Positions 1 through 6,074 of a stretch of DNA of 8,658 nt are shown in pieces. A program made the position numbers and the translations under genes. Below the pieces are notes generated by a model. It was not told the DNA's origin. It did not search any database and saw only the letters and a program-made list of their open reading frames with translations. Source of the DNA: Candidatus Latescibacterota bacterium (GTDB lineage Bacteria; Latescibacterota; UBA2968; UBA8231); assembly GCA_021295675.1 (NCBI GenBank), contig JAGWBY010000004.1, positions 44,753 to 53,410 of the forward strand, read 5' to 3'. Within the stretch, counting starts at the first letter, position 1. Each line of letters opens with the position of its first letter.

Positions 1-1
1 T

Positions 2-205
2 GAGAAGCCCACGCCCCAAGAAGTGGTTGATTTTATGCTGGAGCAAAAGGGCCTTTCCCGGGCCGATCTGGCGCAGTGGTTGGGCGGTAGAAGTCGAACA
101 TCGGAATTTTTTAATGGAATTCGCCCGCTCTCTATTCGGCAGATTGGCGCGTTGAGAGCGCATTTGGGCATTCCAGCGGATTTATTGATGGGCTTTTCCC
201 CATAG
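2..205 (+). CDS. HigA-type antitoxin, XRE helix-turn-helix (5'-partial, C-terminal end)
   Basis: The open frame enters from the left edge and stops at TAG 203-205, so only about the last 67 residues are visible; an internal GTG at 23 is probably not the true start. The sequence has the pattern of the HigA-family C-terminal DNA-binding domain: a VVDFMLEQKGLSRADLAQWL helix pair, then the recognition-helix stretch GGRSRTSEFFNGIRPLS, then IGALRAHLGIPADLLMG. The 'S-x-x-S-E-x-x-N-G-x-R-P-L-S' and 'LGIPADLL' features are characteristic of HigA antitoxins, which neutralise a HigB mRNA interferase and repress their own operon. A partner toxin would normally lie just upstream, outside the window, so toxin-antitoxin function is inferred. 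An orphan XRE regulator is the alternative. Confidence 0.8.
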   Translation, partial: EKPTPQEVVDFMLEQKGLSRADLAQWLGGRSRTSEFFNGIRPLSIRQIGALRAHLGIPADLLMGFSP

Positions 206-243
206 ATCAGCCCCGCGTCGGTTCTCAAGACCGTGTCATAGAA

Positions 244-1530
244 ATGAAACACGTCGTCATTGTAGGTGGAGGTTTTGCCGGTTTGAATGCGGCTAAGAAG
301 CTTGGCGGCGCTCCTGATGTCCGCGTTACACTTGTTGATCGACAGAACTATCATTTGTTCCAACCTCTGCTCTACCAGGTGGCAATGGCCGGTTTGTCGC
401 CGGCCGATATTGCCGCACCCATCCGCAGTCTACTCGCGCGCTACGAGAACGTCTCCGTGCTGCAGGGAAGGATCCAGAGTGTCGATTTGCAGGCCCAGAC
501 CGTCTCGGCAGATTTTGGTCAGCTCGAATTCGACTATTTGCTGCTTTGCTGTGGGGCGATTCCGACTTACTTCGGTCATGCGAGTTGGGAAGAGTACGCC
601 CCTAGCCTGAAAACTGTGCCGCAAGCAACCGAGATTCGCCGTCGTTTACTCAGCTCTTTCGAAGCGGCGGAACGGGTTGGCGATTCCGCAAGACGCCGAC
701 AGTTGTTGACGTTTGTCGTCATCGGTGGCGGGCCTACTGGAGTTGAGTTGGCGGGCGCTATCGGCGAAATGAGTCGTTTCACGCTCGCCAGGGACTTTCG
801 CAAGATCGACACCAAACTCACGCGGGTCATTCTCATTGAGTCCGGCCCTCGAATCCTCCCATCGTTCACCGAGAAACAGGCGAGCCGCGCGACGCGAGAT
901 TTGGAAAAACTCGGTGTGCAAGTCTGGCCAAACAGTCTTGTGACCAGAATTGACGAGGACGGCGTTGAAGTGGGTCCGAAGCGAATCCACGCCTCAACCA
1001 TACTCTGGGCAGCCGGAGTACGCGGAGTTGAATTCGCCCGGCGCGATGGTTTGGAGATAGACGAGCAGGGACGCGCAGTCGTCGACAAAGATCTGAGCAT
1101 TGACGGACACCCAAACGCGTTTGTCGCCGGCGACCAGGCAAGCTTCACCCACCAGACCGGCAAGCCGCTTCCGGGCACAGCACCGGTGGCAATGCAACAA
1201 GGTCGTTTCGTGGCTAGGACGATCCTCCGCGACCTTGCAGGCAAACCGCGCGAAGCCTTTCGCTTTGTCGACAGGGGCCAGATGGCGACAATCGGCCGCA
1301 GTCGCGCCATTGTCGAAATCGGCAAGCTGCGATTATCTGGTTGGTTTGCGTGGCTCACTTGGTTGGTGGTGCACATCTACTTTCTCGTCGGCTTCAAGAA
1401 CCGGCTATTCGTCGTGCTGAATTGGGCCTGGTCCTATGTGACGTTTCGACGCGGTGCTAGATTGATCGTCGAGCGCGAGTGGAGATTCAGTAAGACCGAC
1501 GCCAACGACCAGACGCCATCAGAAAAATAA
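244..1530 (+). CDS. ndh: Type II NADH dehydrogenase-like NAD(P)/FAD oxidoreductase
   Basis: A complete 428-residue protein of the NDH-2 family, whose members pass electrons from NADH through FAD to membrane quinone without pumping protons. Seen in the sequence: an N-terminal FAD-binding Rossmann motif VVIVGGGFAGL (residues 4-14); the family stretch YHLFQPLLYQVA (36-47); a second dinucleotide-binding motif VVIGGGPTGVELAG (158-171) for NADH; an FAD-contact segment NAFVAGDQA (291-299); and the quinone-site-like APVAMQQGRFVA (313-324). The C-terminus (about 366-405) is hydrophobic and aromatic, ending in LNWAWSYVTFRRGARLI, the usual membrane-anchoring end of bacterial NDH-2. Length is normal for the family. 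ATG 244 lies 38 nt after the antitoxin stop and lacks a strong Shine-Dalgarno, but the Rossmann strand begins at residue 4, so the start fits. The gene converges on the membrane protein gene with a 22-nt gap. It looks intact; exact acceptor specificity is not provable from sequence. Confidence 0.93.
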   Translation: MKHVVIVGGGFAGLNAAKKLGGAPDVRVTLVDRQNYHLFQPLLYQVAMAGLSPADIAAPIRSLLARYENVSVLQGRIQSVDLQAQTVSADFGQLEFDYLLLCCGAIPTYFGHASWEEYAPSLKTVPQATEIRRRLLSSFEAAERVGDSARRRQLLTFVVIGGGPTGVELAGAIGEMSRFTLARDFRKIDTKLTRVILIESGPRILPSFTEKQASRATRDLEKLGVQVWPNSLVTRIDEDGVEVGPKRIHASTILWAAGVRGVEFARRDGLEIDEQGRAVVDKDLSIDGHPNAFVAGDQASFTHQTGKPLPGTAPVAMQQGRFVARTILRDLAGKPREAFRFVDRGQMATIGRSRAIVEIGKLRLSGWFAWLTWLVVHIYFLVGFKNRLFVVLNWAWSYVTFRRGARLIVEREWRFSKTDANDQTPSEK

Positions 1531-1552
1531 AAAAGGGTGTCCTTGAGAAGCG

Positions 1553-3073
1553 TCAGAACATCACCGGGATGACATTGCCCACTGTGCCGGTAAACGCGTC
1601 AATGACCAGCCACAGACCTCCGGTGGCGAATTGACCGGCGATCAGGCCGAGAAAGAAGGGGCGGATTTTGTGGTATAGACCGACGCCGCCATAGCGCAGG
1701 ATGGCGAGTTTGATCAGCCAGGCCAAAAAGATGGAGAACCAGATGTAGCGCATGGTCCACCCGGCGCTGAACATCAGGCGCTGGCGGGCGATCATGAGGA
1801 GGGCCATGACTAGGCCGCCGCTCAAGGTCCAGAGCCAGCCGTCGACGCTGACGCCGGAAGGCTCGCTCAATTTGCGCAGGGCGAATCTGGAGGGATAGCT
1901 CGGGAAGCTCTGGCCGAAAAACTGGTTGTGGAGATTGACCCCGCCATAGTCATAGGCGAGGTGGAGGGTGTAGTAGATGGAGACGGCCAAGGTAATGAAC
2001 ATGGCCGCGGCAATGCCCCACAGGAGCCGACGTCGGTTGCCCGCGGTCTCACTGGTCAGGCGCAAGCCGTTGGACAGGGGGGCCATCATAAAGACCAGCA
2101 ATTCGCCGACCCAGATGAGGGAGTAAGCCGAGGCCACCATCCCCTTAGCCCCTAGGGCCGGGACGCCCACCCCGGAAACCACGAAACCGAGGGGTACCAT
2201 GGCCGGGCTCAACGTGGGAATGCCAGCCTCGACAATGGCGCGCGTCAGGCCGATGAATATGACGAGAGCCGCAAAGACGAACAGCGGCGCGATCCAAGCG
2301 GGAATGCCGCTTTGCCACAGCCAGATGGTCATGCCCGCGGTGCCGACGAGCAGCCCCAACAGGGCGCTGCGGTAGGACATGATCTCATCGGCATCGTCGG
2401 CCGAGGCCTTCTTGGACAGGGCTTGACGCCACACCTCGGCTAGGTGGTGCCGCCCCACCCACAGACCCGCTCCCACCATTACGATCAGGGCCCCTATCAT
2501 CTGGTGGCCGGTCACTGGAGTGCTCCAAGGACCGAGGGTGGCCTGTAGGGTGTCGATGCCCAACAGGCCGAGGACGTGTTGTTGCAGCGTGTAGACGAGG
2601 AGGAAGAACCACAGGCTGAGCGAGAGGGTGGAATTGATGAGGAAGGAGAAGCCCAGCATGAGGAAATTGAGGTTGACCGGCAGATTGGTGCCGAAGAAGG
2701 ACACGCTGGTCTTCAGCCCGATCTGGCCCACGGAGGGGAAATAGTGGTGCAGGGCATTGAGGCTGCCGACGAGGAAGGGGATGGCAAAACCGATCCACAT
2801 GAGCTTGTTTTTAAAAAAGGGCTTGAGCAGGGAGGGCCGGCCCTCGTCCTCGATCATGGCTAGGGCCACCTGGGCGAGGGGATAGGCCAGGCGCTCGTGT
2901 TCGACCCACTGGCGGCGCAGGATCACGGCAATGGAGATGAGGGTGGTGTACAGAGCGGCGTAGAACAGCAGCCAGTAGCCCAAGGGGGGCAACCAACTGG
3001 CCCAGGGGATAGTCGTGGTGCCGATACTGCCTTCGTAGAAACCGCGCACGGCCTCGGGGTCGCCCATCAGCAT
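1553..3073 (-). CDS. DUF6785/DUF6784 transporter-like membrane protein, C-terminal part (frameshifted gene)
   Basis: This is the larger part (506 residues from ATG 3073) of a polytopic inner-membrane protein. About ten hydrophobic segments are visible, for example WLPPLGYWLLFYAALYTTLI, IGFAIPFLVGSLNALHHYF, MIGALIVMVGAGLWVG and WIAPLFVFAALVIFIGLTRA. The early segment IPWASWLPPLGYW followed by RRQWVEHERLAYPLAQVALA and the ending RPFFLGLIAGQFATGGLWLV are recognisable as the DUF6785/DUF6784 family, distantly transporter-like (oligopeptide-transporter superfamily by description); the substrate is unknown. ATG 3073 is unlikely to be a real start: homologous sequence continues upstream in this frame (HLTEW before the ATG, to about 3088) and then in the frame of the 3497 fragment. 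Rejoining both gives about 645 residues, close to family length. The stop codon (1553-1555) faces the dehydrogenase gene, and no convincing terminator hairpin lies in the gap. Confidence 0.85.
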   Translation of the reverse strand: MLMGDPEAVRGFYEGSIGTTTIPWASWLPPLGYWLLFYAALYTTLISIAVILRRQWVEHERLAYPLAQVALAMIEDEGRPSLLKPFFKNKLMWIGFAIPFLVGSLNALHHYFPSVGQIGLKTSVSFFGTNLPVNLNFLMLGFSFLINSTLSLSLWFFLLVYTLQQHVLGLLGIDTLQATLGPWSTPVTGHQMIGALIVMVGAGLWVGRHHLAEVWRQALSKKASADDADEIMSYRSALLGLLVGTAGMTIWLWQSGIPAWIAPLFVFAALVIFIGLTRAIVEAGIPTLSPAMVPLGFVVSGVGVPALGAKGMVASAYSLIWVGELLVFMMAPLSNGLRLTSETAGNRRRLLWGIAAAMFITLAVSIYYTLHLAYDYGGVNLHNQFFGQSFPSYPSRFALRKLSEPSGVSVDGWLWTLSGGLVMALLMIARQRLMFSAGWTMRYIWFSIFLAWLIKLAILRYGGVGLYHKIRPFFLGLIAGQFATGGLWLVIDAFTGTVGNVIPVMF

Positions 3074-3497
3074 CCATTCGGTGAGATGGGGAGTTCTCGG
3101 CTGAGGCGTAGTAGTAGGTCCCGGTGATCATGGGCAGGAGCATGCCGGTCACGCCCCGGGAAGGGATGGCCGCGGCGACCATCATCATGATGGCGATGGT
3201 GACCAGTTCGCCCCATTGCAGACCCCATTGCCGCTTGGGCAGGGCCAGTGCCACGTGGACGGTGATCAGCAGAAAGAAAAGCAGGCAGTACGCCGCCGGG
3301 GTTGACGAGGAAAAGCCCATGGGCGTGCCCTTGACCAGCATGGTGGTATGGGGCACGCCGAGGGCGATGGCAACGCACAGCAGGGCACCGAGAAATAGGC
3401 CGCGGAAAGTGATGTGGGCGTCGGGGCGTTCTCTGGCTCGGGGCGCGGTGCGTTCGGCGAGACGGGCCCGCATACTGGCGGGGATTTCTTTTTTCAA
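2811..3497 (-). CDS. DUF6785-type membrane protein, N-terminal part (frameshifted gene)
   Basis: This frame runs from a TTG at 3497 (in-frame stop at 3507-3509; an alternative ATG lies at 3473) to a stop at 2811. Only about the first 136 residues (3497 to about 3090) look like real protein. They comprise a charged cytoplasmic N-terminus and three hydrophobic segments: FLGALLCVAIALGVPHTTML, AAYCLLFFLLITVHVALAL, and ELVTIAIMMMVAAAIPSRG leading into MLLPMITGTYYYASAEN. After ENSP the translation becomes arginine- and proline-rich and non-membrane-like, while the family sequence resumes in the frame of the 1553-3073 fragment. The two pieces are therefore one gene broken near 3088-3091. No clear Shine-Dalgarno precedes either start; ATG 3473 (MRARLAERTAPR) is an equally reasonable start. 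If the break is real the product would be a short three-segment protein, most likely non-functional. Confidence 0.75.
   Translation of the reverse strand: MKKEIPASMRARLAERTAPRARERPDAHITFRGLFLGALLCVAIALGVPHTTMLVKGTPMGFSSSTPAAYCLLFFLLITVHVALALPKRQWGLQWGELVTIAIMMMVAAAIPSRGVTGMLLPMITGTYYYASAENSPSHRMDADGRPRGRARFLRRQYRHHDYPLGQLVAPLGLLAAVLRRSVHHPHLHCRDPAPPVGRTRAPGLSPRPGGPSHDRGRGPALPAQALF
3088..3091 (-). other. Frameshift site in membrane protein gene (G4/C4 tract)
   Basis: On the minus strand the sequence gagaactccccatctcacc contains CCCC. Upstream translation reads YYYASAENSP in one frame, and downstream HLTEWMLMGDPEAVRGFYEG in another. Removing one C joins the two as ENS-HLTEW without a stop. The placement at the homopolymer is the simplest explanation; the exact base is inferred. 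An assembly indel or a genuine inactivating mutation are both possible. Confidence 0.7.
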
Positions 3498-3747
3498 GCC
3501 GGATGCCTAGATTGCAGTCGCTCGGTGGGCTGAGCACGGGGATTTTGTGGAGGCCAAGCCTTGGGCTATCTTGGTCCCAACCTATGTTTTCCAGCCGCAG
3601 CTTGTCAATGCCTTGTCGGGTCCGACGGACTAGGGCGAACTTGCCGAGGCGCGCCGGCCAACACGGAAAGTCGTGGAAAGTCTTGCACAACGGTTGGGGC
3701 CGCGCATCGCAGAAAAATTCGTCTCATACGTTAAGTGTCATTCCTTC

Positions 3748-3779
3748 AATTCTTTAGGGTGCTCCTAAAGAATTTTTTT
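3748..3779 (+). terminator. Rho-independent terminator (plus-strand orientation)
   Basis: A perfect 11-bp inverted repeat, aattctttagg (3748-3758) and cctaaagaatt (3764-3774), encloses a 5-nt loop gtgct and runs into seven T residues (3773-3779). The T-tract is only on the plus-strand 3' side, so it terminates rightward transcription. No recognised rightward gene precedes it within the window after the dehydrogenase, more than 2 kb away. It may end an unrecognised small transcript or block antisense read-through from the leftward gene's region. Confidence 0.8.
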
Positions 3780-3949
3780 GTGCGGGGTCTCTTGGGGTAG
3801 ACGCGATGCACAGAGGCAACCTGTCGCCGCTGGGGTCTACGTATATCGGTTGTAGGTGGACGGGCAGACGCGTACCCGCAAAATGGTTAAACTTGAATAG
3901 ACGATAGGGCTTGGAGATGGGGAAGCTAAACCACACGACCACAAACTTT

Positions 3950-3956
3950 GGAGGTG
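3950..3956 (+). promoter_or_regulatory. Strong Shine-Dalgarno for the gene starting at 3961
   Basis: GGAGGTG lies four nucleotides (tatc) before ATG 3961. It supports 3961 as the true start of the exported thioredoxin protein, rather than GTG 4023, which opens the downstream frame. Confidence 0.75.
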
Positions 3957-3960
3957 TATC

Positions 3961-4332
3961 ATGCGCCGCGTTCTCTTTGCAATGTTGTTGGTGGCTGCTC
4001 CACACGGAGTCTCTGACTTAACGTGGGATTTCTCCGAGGGCTGGGCGGCACAGGAGGGTTCCGCAACGGCTACCATGGTGAGCAGCGAAATCGTGACATC
4101 GAGTGCTCGTCTGGACGCAGACAGTACTCAGAGCCAGCCATCGGTGGTGATCATCACCGGCGAAGTCCAGGATCCTCGCTCGCGGAAAATCACATTTCGC
4201 TACGAATCGCCATCGGCGCTGGAAAGCTCCGAGCAGCGCGTCGCGCTCGACAGCTTGGATTGCTTCGCCTTCGAGTTGCCCGTCGTCCGAGGGACCTCCG
4301 TCAGTCGAGATGGGAATGGGTGCAGTGGTTAG
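3961..4332 (+). CDS. N-terminal part of exported TlpA-type thioredoxin protein (frameshifted gene)
   Basis: The first 123-codon frame of a broken gene; about the first 114 residues are genuine. It begins with a signal-peptide-like segment (MRRVLFAMLLVAA: basic start, hydrophobic core), then a low-complexity Ser/Thr/Ala region, then a beta-strand-like domain (SVVIITGEVQDPRSRKITF ... CFAFELPVVRGTSVS). This resembles the N-terminal DUF4369-like beta domain often placed ahead of TlpA/thioredoxin domains. After about residue 114 the translation degrades to RDGNGCSG and stops at 4332, while the continuation (RWEWVQWLGSFLF, then SLFVEPGDSLHVTV) lies in the frame that ends at 6074. The start is backed by the Shine-Dalgarno at 3950-3956. 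Rejoined, the protein would be about 704 residues. Confidence 0.75.
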   Translation: MRRVLFAMLLVAAPHGVSDLTWDFSEGWAAQEGSATATMVSSEIVTSSARLDADSTQSQPSVVIITGEVQDPRSRKITFRYESPSALESSEQRVALDSLDCFAFELPVVRGTSVSRDGNGCSG

Positions 4333-6074
4333 GATCGTTCCTTTTCGATCGGAGATCCCTATCCCTCTTTGTCGAACCCGGCGATAGTCTGCACGTGACC
4401 GTGGAGGAGGGCTTTTTCGCTCCTTCCTATTCGTTCAGCGGCTCCAACGCGGACAACAGCCGCTTCACTTCCGAGTGGATTCCGCAATTTTACTCCTTAC
4501 GCCTCGACCGCGACGCATACAAGGGTTTGGAGGTCGAGGATTTCAAGCGCCTAATGGAACAGTGGCGACGGGATCAGTTCGAGTTCTTGGCCGAAGGGCG
4601 CGAGCAATACGCGCTGTCTTCAGGGTGCATCGACTATGTGACGAACTACGTCAACTACGAGTGGGCCATTAGGATGGTTGATTACCCGACGCGTTACCAG
4701 TTTGCCAACGGACGCGAGAACAGAGACATCACCCCGGAGTACTACGACTTCTTGCAGGAATTTCCCCTAGTGGACGAAAAGGCTATAGGCATAGGCCATT
4801 ATCGCTGGTTTCTGGAACGCACCTTGGACCATGACCATGACCATGACCATGACCCCAAGCTGTCTAAGATGTATGATCTATCGGGTTTGGAGTTGGCGGA
4901 GGAGACTCAAGCGCAACTCGACTCCCTGTACGAAAAGGAGGGCCGACAGCCCGTGCTGTCGAAAATGGTCGATTTGTCGTCGTTTGGTGTTTCGGCGAGT
5001 GCTCAAGCACAACTCGACTCTCTGTACGAAAAGGAGGGCCGATGGCTCAAGCTTTCCGAGCGGTACGATTTGTCGGCGTTTGGCGTTTCGGAAAGCGCCC
5101 ACGCGCAACTCGACTCCCTGTACGAAAAGTCCGATAGGTCTCTCAACTTCTACTGGTTTAGTGAGGAAGAAAAGCCTAAGGCGGATACGACGGGCGGGGA
5201 GTTGGTGCTCCACATACCTTCTGGAGTACGGTTGGATTCCCTAGCCAAAGAGCCACCCAAGCTGTCAGCGAGGATGGATCTATCGAGCTTGAAGCTGTCG
5301 GAAGCCGCTCAGGCTCAGCTCGACTCGATGTACGAACATCGTCAACCGCTCAAGCTGTCGGCGAAGATTGATCTATCGGGCTTAGGGCTGTCGGAAGCCG
5401 CTCAGGCTCAACTCGATTCGACCTATGCCGGAAAAGGACATTGGTTTGGGTCTAGATACAATCTGGCTAAAGAAAAACTCGAAGGGAGAGTGCTCTACTG
5501 GTTTTTAGCCGGAGAGCTGATCAATACGCTCAAGCGCGGTGGCAGTGAAGCCTTTGCGTGGGCCCAGCACAAGTGGGAAGAGTTCCAACAGATCAACCCG
5601 CACCCGGAATACAATGAGGCCGTGCTAGTGGCTCTGGCTGCCGCTCTGAAGCTACAACCCGGACAACCCGCACCCGAATTCACCCTCCCCGATCTCGACG
5701 ACCAACCCGTATCGCTGAGCCAGTTCAAGGGGCAGGTGGTTTTGCTCGACTTCTGGGCAAGTTGGTGCGTCCCGTGTATCAACGACCTACCCTATCTCCG
5801 AGAAGTCAAGAAAAAGACGGCCGACTGGTCGGTCGTCTTCCTCAATATATCGCTGGACGCGGATGAGGCTGCTTGGCGAGAGGCGATTGATAAACACGAA
5901 ATCAAAGGCGTCCACGTGCGGGCGGACGGCTGGGGCGCGGAGGTAGCCAAAACCTACCAAGTGATGGGCATCCCTTCGTATTACTTGGTGGACTCGCAAG
6001 GGCTGATTGTAGAGGATCCTGGTTTAAGAGGGAATACAGAGGCGACTGTAGCGGCGATCGAGAAGAGCTTGTGA
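4023..6074 (+). CDS. Exported TlpA-family thioredoxin protein with internal tandem repeats (main part of frameshifted gene)
   Basis: The frame is open from GTG 4023, but homologous sequence starts only near 4305; the real N-terminus is in the 3961-4332 frame. Order of parts: the rest of the beta domain ending SLFVEPGDSLHVTV; a helical, aromatic-rich region (about 4440-4820); a DHDHDHDHD tract (4827-4853); five 31-33-residue repeats (4860-5450); a helical linker (RVLYWFLAGEL, AQHKWEEFQQINPHPEY); and a thioredoxin/TlpA domain from about 5650. The domain shows PAPEFTLPDLDDQPVSLSQF, VVLLDFWASWCVPC with the redox pair at 5766-5777, and a cis-proline context VMGIPSYYLVD. Family members act in the periplasm as thiol-disulfide reductants, often for cytochrome or envelope protein maturation; the partner here is unknown. 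The CVPC pair is intact, so the catalytic part could work if the frame break is an error. The stop TGA directly touches a TolB-like remnant. Confidence 0.85.
   Translation: MGFLRGLGGTGGFRNGYHGEQRNRDIECSSGRRQYSEPAIGGDHHRRSPGSSLAENHISLRIAIGAGKLRAARRARQLGLLRLRVARRPRDLRQSRWEWVQWLGSFLFDRRSLSLFVEPGDSLHVTVEEGFFAPSYSFSGSNADNSRFTSEWIPQFYSLRLDRDAYKGLEVEDFKRLMEQWRRDQFEFLAEGREQYALSSGCIDYVTNYVNYEWAIRMVDYPTRYQFANGRENRDITPEYYDFLQEFPLVDEKAIGIGHYRWFLERTLDHDHDHDHDPKLSKMYDLSGLELAEETQAQLDSLYEKEGRQPVLSKMVDLSSFGVSASAQAQLDSLYEKEGRWLKLSERYDLSAFGVSESAHAQLDSLYEKSDRSLNFYWFSEEEKPKADTTGGELVLHIPSGVRLDSLAKEPPKLSARMDLSSLKLSEAAQAQLDSMYEHRQPLKLSAKIDLSGLGLSEAAQAQLDSTYAGKGHWFGSRYNLAKEKLEGRVLYWFLAGELINTLKRGGSEAFAWAQHKWEEFQQINPHPEYNEAVLVALAAALKLQPGQPAPEFTLPDLDDQPVSLSQFKGQVVLLDFWASWCVPCINDLPYLREVKKKTADWSVVFLNISLDADEAAWREAIDKHEIKGVHVRADGWGAEVAKTYQVMGIPSYYLVDSQGLIVEDPGLRGNTEATVAAIEKSL
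4300..4310 (+). other. Frameshift site in thioredoxin-protein gene
   Basis: Frame one reads VVRGTSVS then loses protein character; the -1 frame reads RWEWVQWLGSFLF from 4308. One base appears to be missing between about 4300 and 4310. Codon boundaries there contain no canonical X-XXY-YYZ slippery heptamer, so programmed frameshifting is not supported. An assembly indel or a loss-of-function mutation are the remaining readings. Confidence 0.65.
4827..4853 (+). repeat. Hexanucleotide microsatellite gaccat x4 encoding DHDHDHDHD
   Basis: Four perfect copies of gaccat (4827-4850) followed by gac encode alternating Asp-His. A 6-bp unit keeps frame whatever its copy number, so it can lengthen or shrink by slippage without breaking the protein. 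Alternating His/Asp could bind Zn, Ni or Cu, but no such function is shown. It sits immediately upstream of the 31-33-residue repeat array. Confidence 0.9.
4860..5450 (+). repeat. Five-copy tandem repeat array (31-33 aa units) inside thioredoxin protein
   Basis: Units start at the Leu codons at 4860, 4956, 5052, 5262 and 5355. Each follows the pattern LSxxxDLSxxxLSE followed by AQAQLDSLYE, for example DLSGLGLSEAAQAQLDSTY in unit 5. Units 1-2 and 2-3 are 96 nt apart and units 4-5 are 93 nt apart. Between units 3 and 4 there is an unrelated insert (about 5148-5258, FYWFSEEEKPKADTTGGE...). Identity persists at DNA level: tacgaaaaggagggccga occurs at 4929-4946 and again at 5025-5042, indicating recent duplication. 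The pattern suggests short amphipathic helices. I do not recognise the repeat as a named family. Confidence 0.85.

Larger units (their letters stand above)
3498..3960. other. Intergenic region with one clear terminator and a Shine-Dalgarno
   Basis: This 463-base gap separates divergent genes, the membrane protein (leftward) and the thioredoxin protein (rightward), so it should carry promoters for both; I see no confident -35/-10 pair. It holds a plus-strand intrinsic terminator (3748-3779) and a Shine-Dalgarno at 3950-3956. Frames open on both strands across about 3500-3726 have GC-rich third positions, but neither translation resembles a family I recognise. They may be decayed coding sequence or chance. 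Nothing resembling a tRNA, CRISPR or insertion-sequence end is visible. Confidence 0.6.

Noticed and set aside
576..1376. Long open frame on the minus strand (266 codons) across the dehydrogenase gene
   Set aside because: It lies wholly antisense to a clearly recognised, intact flavoprotein; its translation is Ser/Arg/Pro-rich with no domain resemblance.
1531..1552. Possible bidirectional terminator between the two convergent genes
   Set aside because: The 22-base gap and flanks show an A-run but no convincing inverted repeat.
3780..3949. Candidate promoter for the 3961 gene (ttgaat / tatatc-like hexamers)
   Set aside because: No pair with acceptable 16-18 nt spacing and consensus match could be defended by eye.
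3754..4005. Minus-strand 83-codon frame overlapping the start of the thioredoxin protein gene
   Set aside because: It overlaps a strong Shine-Dalgarno and start on the other strand, has unremarkable third-position GC, no recognised domain, and ends inside the terminator stem.
4290..4332. Programmed -1 ribosomal frameshift
   Set aside because: No canonical slippery heptamer in the correct register and no evident downstream pseudoknot; a plain indel is simpler.
4831..5244. Alternative plus-strand frame beginning MTMTMTMT
   Set aside because: A shadow of the DHDHDHDHD tract and the repeat array in the real frame; its apparent repetition is inherited from the DNA repeats.
4857..5451. Possible CRISPR array because of regularly spaced repeats
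   Set aside because: The 93-96-nt periodicity is continuous coding sequence with conserved amino acids throughout and no unique spacers between short identical repeats.
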